Positions 1 to 10,474 of a DNA stretch of 40,397 bases are shown here, in pieces (positions within the stretch are counted from its first letter, which is position 1; each line of letters begins with the position of its first letter). This stretch comes from Fibrobacter sp. Its GTDB lineage: Bacteria > Fibrobacterota > Fibrobacteria > Fibrobacterales > Fibrobacteraceae. The notes below the pieces were generated by a model that saw only the letters and a list, made by a program, of their open reading frames with translations, searched no databases and was not told the origin of the DNA. Location: the NCBI GenBank assembly GCA_024398995.1, contig JAKSIE010000017.1:1-40397 (forward strand), in the 5' to 3' direction. Made by a program: the position numbers and the translations under genes.

Positions 1-85
1 GATAACGAATTTGATGAATTTAGCCTTTGTCATAGTGCGCCCAAATTTAGAATAATTGGCACACCATGGCAATGTTTTGTTTTGA

Positions 86-3000
86 CTATTTTACCAGAAT
101 TTTTCCGGAAACCTGCTGGCTCGCCACACGGACGCGGAGCATGTAAAGTCCTTTTTTGGGCGAATTTAGGGCAATTTGGTTATTTCCGGCCACAGAACGG
201 CCCATATAGCTGGACACGACCTTGCCATCCATATTCAGAATGTCCACCACCATACGGGCTCCGTCCAGATTTTCGGTCGCGGTAAAGCCCACGTTCAGCC
301 TGTTACCCGCCTGAACCATACGAAGACCTTCCACAGCAGTCCTAAAGTAGAGCTTTTCCTTGGAAACGCGAACCGTGGCAGTGGATCCAGCAGCCTTGAG
401 GCCCACCTGCAAGGTATCACCGGAGGCAAGTTCAGAAGTCTTGCCGTCTACAGTCACGTACAAATGGTAGCCGTAGGCTTCAATCCCTTCCAAGCCTTCG
501 AAATAGAGCTTGCCCTTTCTGTCAGAAGAAGCGCTGAGCACAACATCCCATACCAGGTCGGAACTATCCGTAGAGGAAACGGGAGCAGCCTTCACAGACT
601 TGGCCAGGTACTTTTTGCCATCCTTGACAGCAAAAGACACGATATCGCCCATGCCGGAAGGCGGTTCATAGCCTTCCTGAGCCTCGCCCATGCCTAAAAC
701 GTTCCAGGAGTCCATCTTGCCCCTGTTATCTGCAAGAATTGCGCGAATAGTCCAGTTTTCGGCGTTCTTAGCCTTGGCCAAGGCTCTCTTCTTTATACTA
801 ACAACGGAATCGTCAGCAAAGAAGGGCTTACCATCCAAGGAAACGCTCATTTTCTTTTCTACCCGGACCCAAGCAGCCTCGAAGGGCTTAAGGTAGCCGC
901 GGTTCGGAGCGTAATCGCCAGTTTCAGGGTCCCACATAACAATTTCCAGGTCATCCGGCACCTTCACGTTCCAGTTATGGGGATTACCCACCATGTTCCA
1001 ACCACTATAGCCGTTCACCAAGTTCCATTCAATGTCATAGACGCTGTCCTTGTAGGAATCACTAAACTTCAAAGGACGGCCTTCCAGAGAACTGTACCAG
1101 TAGCCACCGGCGCTTTCAACATCATCGCCAGGCAGGAATCGCAGATAATGCCAGAACTCGCCCACTTCGGCCTCATCATCCCAGCGGTAGAAAATTTGGT
1201 CATCGTCCTTACCCACAGCACTCATATCCACAGGATTCAAGGAGACCATCTGCCAAACATCCTTCGCAACAGGAATGTCGGCAGCCACGTTGGATATAGC
1301 CGCAAAGGACGCCGTAGAATCCAGCGCGTCACTCATCAAGCCAAGAACAACATAACTACCCGGCTGTACAAAGTATGTTGTATCCAAGACATAAGGAGTT
1401 TCATGTACAAGTTTTCTAGTAGTATCGATCAAATTACCAAGATTATCCATGAAGGTAATCAGCAACTCCGCATCACGACCAGCAGCGAACTTCGTTGTAG
1501 ATACCTTGACACGAACCGTCGATCCTGTAGTTTCTACGAGGGTATCCACAAAGGCCAAGGCTGTAGTATCCACCATCTTAAATTCGCCTGACAAAAGCGG
1601 AACACCTCCATACAGATAATCCGAATAAATCCATTCACCATTTTTCAACCAGATTGCCCCTGTAGAAGCAGGCGAGTCGCCATTCTCAACAGACAACAAT
1701 AGAGAATCCGGAGCTTCAAAGCCATCTTTAGCATTGTAGGACAAGAACCATTCTTGAGCATAAGCTGTGCTTAGAAGCATTTGTTTACTAGAGCCAAAGG
1801 TATGCACCACCGACGTATCTAACCCAACATCTCCAGAGGGAAGATAAACATATCTCGATTCCTTAAAGTTGATATCGGCACCAGCCACATTATCCACCAT
1901 AACACGAAGATACCGATTCTTCGACATCATTCCTGCCCAGCCATTCAAGCTATCCACCTCTTCCGCGCGAACATCTTCTGAGCAAAGAACTGCAGGAGCC
2001 AAAAGCGGATAGAGGTTAACTTTTCCCGAATCAAGAACCCTTGCAAATTCACTAGGAGCGTATTCAACTAAAACTTCACCCCAGTCTAAAGGAGGCTTCG
2101 TTCCATAATCCGTTTTAGTCCAGCCTACAACACAATAGTCATTACTATAGACATCTCTGGGAAACGATCTATTTGCGTCAGTATTTTTCACATTAAATTC
2201 CGACGTCTTTTCAAACGGTCTTTCAGAATAAAATTTCATACCATCCGGCAGCATAAATGTTACCTGATAGTTGAGAACCTCCGCATCAATCTTTGGCGCC
2301 GCATAAAGTTTATAATTCTTTATAGACCAACTTTTGGAATCAAATTTCGACAGAAGATTCATAGCAATTATCAGACTGTCAAAGTCCATTTGCTTTGTAT
2401 CGTCCAAAGTTATTGTCCAATAAGCAGCATCATTTGAAGCAAGCGCCGCAAAAATAGAATCAACGCTTCCTAGGTAACGGGGCGCCTTTTCAAAATGACG
2501 GCAGCCTTTAGCCTCACCATTTTGCTTGCAGTCCCCATAAACTGCATCGCTACGATATACCCAAAAATCAACCTCTCTAGATTTCAGATTATAACCTTCG
2601 TCATCAAAATTCAATCTCAAATGGGATCCAAAATTAATTTCCACACTGTCCAATTGAGCTGCGTCCACATTATCTATAGTAACAAGGCTTTCATTCGCAT
2701 CATAGCCAAAAGATGTCAGGCTAACATTCAAGTCTGTTTCAACAGCTCCAACATACAATTCCATATCCTTCGTGACCTCCGGATTTATGCTTCCAACTTC
2801 ACTATACGACAAAGTGATTTTATCGTCACTTAAACAACTTTCATTAGAATTCACCTGATAGAAATTCCATGAAGAACCATTTAAATCCACTGGCGAATCA
2901 AGATATGCATCACCGAAAAATGATATACAAGAGAAATAGCTTGACGTTGCACGATACTCCTTATGATTATCAATATCATAAACCACAGGAATAACGTTCA

Positions 3001-5116
3001 TTGGATCACTCCAGTCTAGATAATCTTGCTTCTTCGGATAATATACAAGGGTTCCGCCCATACTAGGAATATTGTATTCAACAGATACATTACGAAGAGG
3101 GGCAATAGTATAGTCAAGATTCTCACCATACGCTTTGTCAACGTCCAACATAACTGGAGTATCACCCCAAAGCAGGCTATACTTTATCCTAAAGTTTTCA
3201 TTAATAGATTTTACAAAATCATCGGGAATTTTACTGTTTCTGTCCGTGTAGGCGACAAAGGAATTCAAGGTATCCCACGGCGCAACAAAATATGATTTCA
3301 GTGAGGTTTGCACCTGATCATACAACTTATTTGTACATTTTGTTTCCGCCTCATCGCAACTTCGGAATCCTTTATTTGCCATTAACCGAATTTGATAGGC
3401 GGTACGTTTATCCGTAATATATGGTAAGCCAACATTTGTTGAGTCATTTTCCCAAAAGATGTTTTCATCATTAGCCAGTACTCCACTATTATTCAGCAAA
3501 TACGTAAAAGAACGTTGACGCATATCCTCAGGGCGCATTACGGCATTCCTGAAAAAATCCACTTCAGCTTTACCTTCACTAAAAATGTGGACTTGACCAT
3601 CAACGCTTATTGGACCGTACTCCTCCAGTAACGCGTGTCCCATTTCGTCATAAACCGCATTACGGAAATTTCTGGCAAAAAAACTATTAGCCTTGGGATC
3701 CCCAAGATCATTCGACGATTCAGTTCCCATGTATCGAACGGCGGATTCCACATCAGCATCAATGTTACTGAAATGGATATTTGCACTATAACCACTACCA
3801 GTAGAATAGGTGAAAATAGCCCCTACAACATATCCCGCATAACAAACTTTTGAATCACCAGGTACATTCGGAGCCATAATGCCCCCAATAACACTGTTGG
3901 ACAGTATGTACACTCCATTTATATTTTCCGCATTTATGTAACCAACAATGCCACCCAACGCACTTGCATTGGTAACATTAGGAACAGTTCCATCAATTCC
4001 AAAAACACTTGCATCCGTTTGGATCGTTCCCCAAACGCTATTACCCGCTAACAAAATATCACTTCCACTTGATACACTCAGTTCACCGACAACGCCACTA
4101 ATACGAGTTCGAACATTCATCGATGCAGAAAGATTAATCAATTTCGTATTATCAGCATTGGCAGAGTTCACTGAAGAATCCGGACGAATCTTATTTCTCA
4201 GCAATTTAAATTCTTCGCTTTCATTCAGTTCGACATAACCGATCAAGCCACCCACACTCATTGCCGAGGTATAAGGCAAGTCTATTTTTACCGACACGTC
4301 ATTATCATTAACCGTTTTTAATCTATTCTTTGTATGGTTCAAGTATCCCACTAAACCACCAACGTAGAACTTCTGATCTATGCTTTCGCCGTCTTGGTCA
4401 TCGCCAGAAACAACTACGTTTTCAACAACATTATTTTCAAAAACAACATTTTGGGAGTATCCAACAAGGGTTCCCGCATTGTACGACCACGATATGGTTT
4501 CGTGAGAAGCTAAACGCAACTGGGAATTTTTTACAGTTACATTTTTTATCGCGCATTCATTTCCTGATTCGCCAATCAAAGAGTCAGCAACAACACCTAC
4601 ACCAAAATTCGCTCCATAGTTACTTTGGGGATTCAATTCCACATACGCCCCATCAAACTCCAAATTTTGGATTGTTACAGAGCTTCTATTTCCCTTAAAA
4701 AAGGACGCAAACTGGTCACCCACCATACAAAAGTTATTTATAGAATAACCTTGTCCATCAAAAAAGCGCAAAGAACTTTTGATAGGGAAAGATTCGAAGT
4801 CCTTATCAACGCAAGCCTTGTTTTTTGAATCGTATCCATCAAAGACAACGTCTGTACCCAAATACACATAAGACACCATAGCCATGGCTCTATTAGAAGC
4901 TTCGTCATAGGCTCCAATTAGTTCTTTCCAGGTGTAAGGGCCCCTAGGAACAAAATTTCCATCTGGCAAAGATTTAGGTTCAGCACCTTGGTGGATATAA
5001 CAGATGTGCTCTTGATTGGCATCCATGACACAGCTCAGCCACAGTTTTTCCATGGCACCAGCAACTGTCGCCATTACTAATATCAACGCAAACAATAATT
5101 TTGAAATTTTTTCCAT
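86..5116 (-). CDS. Giant secreted protein with GLUG-like repeats and C-terminal sorting-type domain
   Basis: A 1676-residue exported protein of unknown function. Residues 1-21 form a signal peptide (Lys-containing start, hydrophobic core, cut near VAGA). About residues 150-480 carry repeated 'GGLVGY/GGIVGYI' segments typical of GLUG-like beta-helical repeats (VGGLVGYL near 255, LGGIVGYI near 387). A single InlB-like segment (YQVTFMLPDGMKFYSE) lies near 950. From about 1289 to 1580 it matches its neighbour at 5252-10171 nearly block for block (WQMVSL, SGWNMVGNP, PPSGMGD, HLYVTVDGKTSE). The last ~85 residues end in GLYMLRV...GKILVK and resemble type A sorting tails of type IX secretion cargo; that export route is inference. 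No ribosome binding site is visible before the ATG. It lies downstream of the paralogue, 135 bp away with a terminator between them, so it is probably transcribed separately. Likely surface or secreted adhesin-like protein. Confidence 0.85.
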   Translation of the reverse strand: MEKISKLLFALILVMATVAGAMEKLWLSCVMDANQEHICYIHQGAEPKSLPDGNFVPRGPYTWKELIGAYDEASNRAMAMVSYVYLGTDVVFDGYDSKNKACVDKDFESFPIKSSLRFFDGQGYSINNFCMVGDQFASFFKGNRSSVTIQNLEFDGAYVELNPQSNYGANFGVGVVADSLIGESGNECAIKNVTVKNSQLRLASHETISWSYNAGTLVGYSQNVVFENNVVENVVVSGDDQDGESIDQKFYVGGLVGYLNHTKNRLKTVNDNDVSVKIDLPYTSAMSVGGLIGYVELNESEEFKLLRNKIRPDSSVNSANADNTKLINLSASMNVRTRISGVVGELSVSSGSDILLAGNSVWGTIQTDASVFGIDGTVPNVTNASALGGIVGYINAENINGVYILSNSVIGGIMAPNVPGDSKVCYAGYVVGAIFTYSTGSGYSANIHFSNIDADVESAVRYMGTESSNDLGDPKANSFFARNFRNAVYDEMGHALLEEYGPISVDGQVHIFSEGKAEVDFFRNAVMRPEDMRQRSFTYLLNNSGVLANDENIFWENDSTNVGLPYITDKRTAYQIRLMANKGFRSCDEAETKCTNKLYDQVQTSLKSYFVAPWDTLNSFVAYTDRNSKIPDDFVKSINENFRIKYSLLWGDTPVMLDVDKAYGENLDYTIAPLRNVSVEYNIPSMGGTLVYYPKKQDYLDWSDPMNVIPVVYDIDNHKEYRATSSYFSCISFFGDAYLDSPVDLNGSSWNFYQVNSNESCLSDDKITLSYSEVGSINPEVTKDMELYVGAVETDLNVSLTSFGYDANESLVTIDNVDAAQLDSVEINFGSHLRLNFDDEGYNLKSREVDFWVYRSDAVYGDCKQNGEAKGCRHFEKAPRYLGSVDSIFAALASNDAAYWTITLDDTKQMDFDSLIIAMNLLSKFDSKSWSIKNYKLYAAPKIDAEVLNYQVTFMLPDGMKFYSERPFEKTSEFNVKNTDANRSFPRDVYSNDYCVVGWTKTDYGTKPPLDWGEVLVEYAPSEFARVLDSGKVNLYPLLAPAVLCSEDVRAEEVDSLNGWAGMMSKNRYLRVMVDNVAGADINFKESRYVYLPSGDVGLDTSVVHTFGSSKQMLLSTAYAQEWFLSYNAKDGFEAPDSLLLSVENGDSPASTGAIWLKNGEWIYSDYLYGGVPLLSGEFKMVDTTALAFVDTLVETTGSTVRVKVSTTKFAAGRDAELLITFMDNLGNLIDTTRKLVHETPYVLDTTYFVQPGSYVVLGLMSDALDSTASFAAISNVAADIPVAKDVWQMVSLNPVDMSAVGKDDDQIFYRWDDEAEVGEFWHYLRFLPGDDVESAGGYWYSSLEGRPLKFSDSYKDSVYDIEWNLVNGYSGWNMVGNPHNWNVKVPDDLEIVMWDPETGDYAPNRGYLKPFEAAWVRVEKKMSVSLDGKPFFADDSVVSIKKRALAKAKNAENWTIRAILADNRGKMDSWNVLGMGEAQEGYEPPSGMGDIVSFAVKDGKKYLAKSVKAAPVSSTDSSDLVWDVVLSASSDRKGKLYFEGLEGIEAYGYHLYVTVDGKTSELASGDTLQVGLKAAGSTATVRVSKEKLYFRTAVEGLRMVQAGNRLNVGFTATENLDGARMVVDILNMDGKVVSSYMGRSVAGNNQIALNSPKKGLYMLRVRVASQQVSGKILVK

Positions 5117-5187
5117 ACATAAGGAATTTAACTAATTGTAAGAAAAAATTAAAGTACAGGTTGTTTAAAAATGCAAGCATAATCAAA

Positions 5188-5216
5188 CAAAAAGGCCCCG
5201 CATTTACGGGGTCTTT
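5188..5216 (-). terminator. Rho-independent terminator after the 1639-aa secreted protein gene
   Basis: On the minus strand GACCCCG and CGGGGCC form a 7-bp GC-rich stem around a 6-nt loop, followed by a T-run. It lies 36 bp beyond the stop codon of the upstream giant gene and separates it from the next giant gene. Confidence 0.85.
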
Positions 5217-5251
5217 TCGTCTCAACAACCAAATTCGTTTGTTTTAAAAGA

Positions 5252-8200
5252 TTACTTCACCAGGACCTTGGCGGAACTCATCTGGGAGCCAACCTTCAGC
5301 TGCATAAAGTAGATGCCGGCCTTCGGGGCAGATACTGCCAGGGAGTTGCTGCCGCCGTTTGCAGTAAAGGAACCGGAGGAGATTCTCTTACCGTTTACGC
5401 CCACCAGGGCATAGTGTACGGAGGCACCAGCCAGATCGTTGGAGGCATCAAACTGCATCTGGAGTTCTCCAGCGGATTGAACGGCGCGGAAACCGCTGAT
5501 CTGCTTGGCTGCAACCTCAGCCTTTGTAGAGGCAGCCACACGCACGCCCACATTCTTGGAGGTCTTGGCCAGAGCCACGGCTACAGCTTCGCCAGCCTTG
5601 ACTTCGCTTGTAACGCCGTCGACGGTGACATACAGGTGGAGGCCCTGAGCATTCAAGTCTTCAACACCATCGAAAGAAAGCTTACCGTCGCGAGCACTAG
5701 ATGCGGCCACGGAGAAAATCCATTCGTATTCATCAGCCACGGTCTTCACGGACTTAGCAAGGGCCTTCTTGCCATCCATCACAGAAAGGTTAACATGGTC
5801 ACCCATACCTGCGGGAGGTTCGCCAACGGAATCATCCTTGTCGCCTGCGCCAATGACATTCATAAAGTCGGTTCTGCCATTTCCGTCGGAAAGGGTTGCC
5901 ATTACAGACCAGCCCTTGGAGGAAACCTTGCGAAGGCTCTTGCGGAGAGCAGCGGCCTTCTTGCCAACAGAAACATCTTCCTTGTTTGCTTCATAGAACG
6001 GATTCGCAGGAACAATCACCTTTGCAGAGGAGCCCTTCTCCAGCTTTGCCCAAACGGCTTCGTAGGGGCCAATGGAGGTAGCTACCGCATAAGTACCGGC
6101 ATCGGGGAGCCACTGGTAGTAAGTTACACCAGCGCCGTTGTCGTCAGCCTTAGTCAGGTCAATTGCCCAACCATAGGGATTTGCCACCATGTTCCAACCG
6201 CTGTAGATGTTGTCCAAATTCCAAACAATGTCTTCAACATTCTGCTCTGCGGCGGGGCGAATGGTCAAGGTATTGCCCTTAGAAGCACCGAACCAGTAAC
6301 CGCGAGTGGGATCAACGTCGCCACCCCGGAAAGTACGATACTGCCAGTATTCGCCAATGGGAGTGGATTCATCCCACCAGTAGAGGATACCACTACGGCT
6401 CCATCCGTCAGCCTCGGTTTCCAAAGCAGACAAGGCGACCATTTGCCAGTTCTTTGCAGCCACAGTGTAAATGGAATCCACAGTGTAGCTCTGCTTGTAG
6501 GAGGAGTCAACCCAATTGCCGTTTTCGACGATTACCTGGATGGTGTAGTTGCCAGCAGCTGCAAAGAGCTTTTCCCATTCAGCGTTGAAGCTATCCATCA
6601 CGTCTTCGGCCAGGACAGAGTCGAGTACAACTTCATTGCCCTTGCGAACAACCAACTTTGCGGTGGTCACGGCGGTGGTATCAAGATCCTTGACACCATA
6701 CTTCACCTTGAAAGCATTACCAGTAGACTGGAAGGCCGTGTCAGCGAGGGTTGCCTTGGAGGGCTTTGTAGGAGTCACAACAATTGCAGTATCCAGCGGA
6801 GTAGTTGCAATTTCATAGCGGGCAATTACAATTGCATCACCACGAACAGTTTCAGGAGCCGGATCCCACTTGGTAAACTTCAATCCAGAAATTTCGGGAG
6901 CGTCCGGATACTTGATAGAATCACCGAAATGCAGCGTATCCGTGTAAATCAGGTTTCCTTCCATGGTCTGGAAAGTGATGTAGTAATCAATCAGGGATTC
7001 CGTATATTGAGCCTGGTACACATTGCCCGGGTACTTGTCGGATTCCACAACGTACCAACCATCGAATGCATACTTGTACTTTTCGTTATCGTAAACGGTT
7101 TCCGGTGCAGCCTGTTCTTTGCGGCTATCGTTTCCATAAACGGTATCAGCATCAAAGAATTCACCATTCTTATCCAAGTAGGTATAGATGATTACATCCG
7201 GTTCATACATCGCTACAATTTCCAAGTTACGATCGATGTACTTGAAGGAAACGGTATCGTTCCAGCCTACAAAATGATATCCAACAGAATCAAGCATATA
7301 AGGCTTGACATTCGGCAAAGTTATGCTAGAACCATGCGTCTTCACATAGGGTCCAGCAACAATCGTCCCATCTACACCAGCAGATTTCTTAAAGTAAACA
7401 GTGTACGTATTCAAGGAATACTTAGCATAGAGCGTTGTATTCTTGGTGATAGGCGAGGTCGCATCAAAGTCCACCCGTTCGCCCTTGGCATCAAGAACTT
7501 GCCAGCCAGAACAATGAGTGCTGTCCAGAACGGGAACCTTGGCGGTATCCACCACCTGGATCAAGGCGCCCGAGGCCACGCACATGGGCGGAACAACCAG
7601 ATCGTTATTTGCATTAACAAAGTTTACGGTCAGCACACCAACGGCGCAGCCCAGATTTTCACCTTCCACATAAGGCAGGTCATTATACTTACCAATGACT
7701 TTGTTCCAACCCGGGTTCTTCTCGGTAGAGAACGGAGTCTTCAGGAATGCCAGGAATTCATCGTTCTGCATCTGGCTCAAGGTCTTTGTACCGTTAAACT
7801 GAATTGCATTCATGTTTTCCGTTTCAGCGTTTCTTACGACGTAGGAAACACTTACATCAGCCATCCAATCGTTAGAGCCTTCATTACCCCTATAGAGAAG
7901 GCTACCGAAAGGCTTTGTAACAGTCTTGTCGGAGGCGCCATAATGGTAAGCAGATTTAACATTGTAGTTTGTATTGAAGTTCGAAGAACCTACCAAGAAG
8001 CCTACCTTCGTCTGTTCAGGCATATCCGGCACAATAACGTCGCCGTCGACGAAAGCCTTTTGGATATGGGCATAAGGAACACCAGAAGCATAAGCCTTAC
8101 CAATAAGGCCGCCAACCAACAGGGAATCTCCTGCAAAGTTTCCAGAGACTTCAATAGAGCCTCTCACATTGGAAAGTTCCAAAGTATAGAGTTCATCGCA

Positions 8201-10171
8201 AAGGCCGCAGATACCGCCAATGTTTGCAATCAGAGGAGATACGGAGGGTTTGCTCGGGGCATTCACCTTGTAATCGATCAGCTTGCCAGAAGCAGCTTCG
8301 GCCTTAACGCCGGAGAATTCCACGGCATGGCCATTACCACCCTGGGAGTTGTTCACACGCTGCATCATACTACCAACGATACCACCAACGTAAGAAACGC
8401 TCAAGCTGTCATCAACAGAAATTGATCCACCAAAAGTAGACTTGGAAATAGACAGAGCCGCAGGAATAGCAACGCCCGTGTTAAAGTAACCAGCCAAACC
8501 ACCTACAAAAAGGGAATCGTAAAGATTTGCGCCATTGGACACGTACTTTTCATCTACGGAAGTTCTGGACTTTACGGAAATTTTCATAGAAGAGGAATTT
8601 TCCTTCAAGCCCGTACCAGAAGACAAACAAGCAGCACCCACAATGCCACCTACGAAACTCTGCATGTGCAAACTTTCGCCGGAAGTCTTAGGAGCAGCAG
8701 AAAGATCAATGGAACCAGAGGTCTTAGAATTCACAAAGGAGATAAAATCCGTCGGTTCCTGGGTGCCATTGCGGCAAGCGCCTGCACCACCGTACCCCAC
8801 AAGGCCGCCGGCATAGTAATGATAATTACCAGCAGAGCGAACGCTGTCAACCAGCACGGCATTAGCAGAACTTCCAGAAATGGTAACGGACATGCCGGCC
8901 ATCAAGGAATCGTAACCGATAAGGCCGCCCACGGCCATGATACCAACAGCCTGATCCGTAGAAGAAACTGAAGCTCCAGTAATGATGCCTTCAAAGGAGC
9001 TGTTCATCATGGTAAAGTTACCACGAACCGGGGAATTATTTTCATGATAAACAGTCATTACACCAAAAAGACCGCCCATGGAGCTACCACCGGAAATAAC
9101 GCTTTCAATAGTATCGATAGGGGTAGAAGGAGCTGTATAACCCCAACCCCAACCGCCGGCACTCTGTTCGTACTTGATTTTACGGCTAACTTTTACACCC
9201 GTAATGGTTTCGCCAATGGTGCTGTACAAACCAGCAACACCACCTACAGCGGATTCCTGGTTCTTGGCCAGATTTTTAACATTAACGGTAACGTTTATGG
9301 CATCAAAGGACGCATCGTCTCTTTCAGAACGAATAGCTGCGCCAACTACACCACCAATAAAAATCTTGTGATCGGTAATTTTTTCAATGGAGTTGGAGCC
9401 AGCGAAACCCGTTTCAATAGAGGTACTGTTGCTCACGAAAATATCGTCATTGAAAGTTGCCTTTTTCACAGTAGAAGATTTCAATAAACCGACCACAGAA
9501 CCTGCGAAGGGAGCATCGATTTCAACATCTTCCATTACAGGGTTTTCAATGGTAGTCAAGGCAGCCTCGCCAGCCAATCCGCCCACAGGATAATAGTCGG
9601 CACCATTGGTGCTGCCGCCGACAATGATTCGGACACCCTTCATGGAAAAGTCAGCCATATTGGCTTCGTTCAAGGAAGAGAACAAGCCAAAGGGAGCTGT
9701 CATAGGGTTTGTGCTGACGTAGCAGAGATTCTTGACCGTATAGCGGGTAGCGCTACCGTTGGAAGCATAAATCTTCACACCCTTAGGGGAAGGCAAAGCC
9801 ACATGGTTCACATCGCACTTACCAGCCGGAGTCCTTGCAGACATTTCACCCAGGTCAATGTCGGAACGCAGGAACAAGTCTGCATTGTTGTAATCCTTCT
9901 TGTCAATCCAGTTTTTCTGCAAGAGATTTGCAAGTTCCTGGGGAGTATCCTTGACGGAAGCAACGCAGTTGCCTTCGCCATAGACCTGGCCTGCGGTACA
10001 GGCAGTCGCAGCCTGATAAAGGTACAGGGTTCTTGTAGTCTGAACGGCAGGACCCACGCCTGAAGTAGTACTCTTTACAGCCAGGTTATAGAATTGAGAT
10101 CCGTTTACGGCAAAAGCCATGCTGCAGCTGACCAGCACGGCTAATTTGGCTAAAAGATGACCTTTCTTCAT
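5252..10171 (-). CDS. Giant secreted protein with GLUG-like and InlB-like repeats and C-terminal sorting-type domain
   Basis: A 1639-residue exported protein. The start is supported by GAGGAA upstream of ATG and by a signal peptide (MKKGHLLAKLAVLVSCSMAFA). Residues ~190-740 contain many GLUG-like motifs (VGGLAGE, GGVVGAA, GGLVGYGGAG, GGIVGSM, GGLIGKAY), expected to form a right-handed beta-helix. Residues ~845-1120 hold about four InlB-like (Listeria-Bacteroides) repeats, recognisable by YTVYFKK...YHFVGWND and YAFDGWYVV. The module from ~1243 (WQMVAL, SGWNMVANP, NVIGAGDKDD, PPAGMGD, LHLYVTVDG) is shared with the protein at 86-5116. The last ~80 residues end KAGIYFMQLKVGSQMSSAKVLVK-like, a sorting-type tail. 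Function is not known; attachment to substrate or surface display is a guess from architecture. It is a diverged paralogue of the gene downstream of it. Confidence 0.88.
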   Translation of the reverse strand: MKKGHLLAKLAVLVSCSMAFAVNGSQFYNLAVKSTTSGVGPAVQTTRTLYLYQAATACTAGQVYGEGNCVASVKDTPQELANLLQKNWIDKKDYNNADLFLRSDIDLGEMSARTPAGKCDVNHVALPSPKGVKIYASNGSATRYTVKNLCYVSTNPMTAPFGLFSSLNEANMADFSMKGVRIIVGGSTNGADYYPVGGLAGEAALTTIENPVMEDVEIDAPFAGSVVGLLKSSTVKKATFNDDIFVSNSTSIETGFAGSNSIEKITDHKIFIGGVVGAAIRSERDDASFDAINVTVNVKNLAKNQESAVGGVAGLYSTIGETITGVKVSRKIKYEQSAGGWGWGYTAPSTPIDTIESVISGGSSMGGLFGVMTVYHENNSPVRGNFTMMNSSFEGIITGASVSSTDQAVGIMAVGGLIGYDSLMAGMSVTISGSSANAVLVDSVRSAGNYHYYAGGLVGYGGAGACRNGTQEPTDFISFVNSKTSGSIDLSAAPKTSGESLHMQSFVGGIVGAACLSSGTGLKENSSSMKISVKSRTSVDEKYVSNGANLYDSLFVGGLAGYFNTGVAIPAALSISKSTFGGSISVDDSLSVSYVGGIVGSMMQRVNNSQGGNGHAVEFSGVKAEAASGKLIDYKVNAPSKPSVSPLIANIGGICGLCDELYTLELSNVRGSIEVSGNFAGDSLLVGGLIGKAYASGVPYAHIQKAFVDGDVIVPDMPEQTKVGFLVGSSNFNTNYNVKSAYHYGASDKTVTKPFGSLLYRGNEGSNDWMADVSVSYVVRNAETENMNAIQFNGTKTLSQMQNDEFLAFLKTPFSTEKNPGWNKVIGKYNDLPYVEGENLGCAVGVLTVNFVNANNDLVVPPMCVASGALIQVVDTAKVPVLDSTHCSGWQVLDAKGERVDFDATSPITKNTTLYAKYSLNTYTVYFKKSAGVDGTIVAGPYVKTHGSSITLPNVKPYMLDSVGYHFVGWNDTVSFKYIDRNLEIVAMYEPDVIIYTYLDKNGEFFDADTVYGNDSRKEQAAPETVYDNEKYKYAFDGWYVVESDKYPGNVYQAQYTESLIDYYITFQTMEGNLIYTDTLHFGDSIKYPDAPEISGLKFTKWDPAPETVRGDAIVIARYEIATTPLDTAIVVTPTKPSKATLADTAFQSTGNAFKVKYGVKDLDTTAVTTAKLVVRKGNEVVLDSVLAEDVMDSFNAEWEKLFAAAGNYTIQVIVENGNWVDSSYKQSYTVDSIYTVAAKNWQMVALSALETEADGWSRSGILYWWDESTPIGEYWQYRTFRGGDVDPTRGYWFGASKGNTLTIRPAAEQNVEDIVWNLDNIYSGWNMVANPYGWAIDLTKADDNGAGVTYYQWLPDAGTYAVATSIGPYEAVWAKLEKGSSAKVIVPANPFYEANKEDVSVGKKAAALRKSLRKVSSKGWSVMATLSDGNGRTDFMNVIGAGDKDDSVGEPPAGMGDHVNLSVMDGKKALAKSVKTVADEYEWIFSVAASSARDGKLSFDGVEDLNAQGLHLYVTVDGVTSEVKAGEAVAVALAKTSKNVGVRVAASTKAEVAAKQISGFRAVQSAGELQMQFDASNDLAGASVHYALVGVNGKRISSGSFTANGGSNSLAVSAPKAGIYFMQLKVGSQMSSAKVLVK

Positions 10172-10202
10172 AAATTCCTCGGATTACTTTTTATTTACAT
10201 AT

Positions 10203-10210
10203 TAAAGATA
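10203..10210 (-). promoter_or_regulatory. Possible -10 element (TATCTTTA) of the 1639-aa protein gene
   Basis: TATCTTTA on the minus strand lies 32 nt before the ATG at 10171 and matches the TAnnTTT core seen before several other genes here. No clear -35 box is visible. Confidence 0.35.
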
Positions 10211-10242
10211 TCCTAATTTATGTCGAATTTATAGTGATTTTA

Positions 10243-10265
10243 GTCAAAAAACGCCGTTTTGTGAC
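10243..10265. promoter_or_regulatory. Operator-like inverted repeat in the divergent region 10172-10474
   Basis: GTCAAAAAACG and CGTTTTGTGAC are inverted repeats (10 of 11 positions) around a single C. It sits ~72 bp upstream of the giant gene and ~170 bp upstream of the divergent OM barrel gene. The rest of this 303-bp gap holds a short direct repeat (AACGTGCAA twice, ~10283-10302) and the barrel-gene promoter; no further gene was seen. It may be a protein-binding site; nothing proves it. Confidence 0.35.
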
Positions 10266-10413
10266 TTTTAACAAATTCCCAAAATAACGTGCAAAAACGT
10301 GCAACTTCCCACAAAATTTGTGTAAGCCCCGCCTCAACAGCTTACAAATAAGGGAACTGGGGTGATTTGTTCCACAAAAAGTGAAGAATATCACAACAGC
10401 CTTTCTCAACGGG

Positions 10414-10442
10414 TTGAGTATTCCAACTTGGAGTACTATATT
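10414..10442 (+). promoter_or_regulatory. Sigma70-like promoter of the 200-aa OM barrel gene
   Basis: TTGAGT (10414-10419), a 17-bp spacer and TATATT (10437-10442), 32 bp before the ATG. An AAGGAG ribosome binding site follows at 10464. Confidence 0.6.
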
Positions 10443-10474
10443 TTGCATATAAACTTTTTCTCAAGGAGTAAAAA

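Noticed and set aside
5414..8425. A 1003-codon open frame on the plus strand, opposite the giant secreted protein gene
   Set aside because: It mirrors the codon pattern of the real gene, has no recognisable domain or ribosome binding site, and the minus-strand product has a signal peptide and clear repeats.
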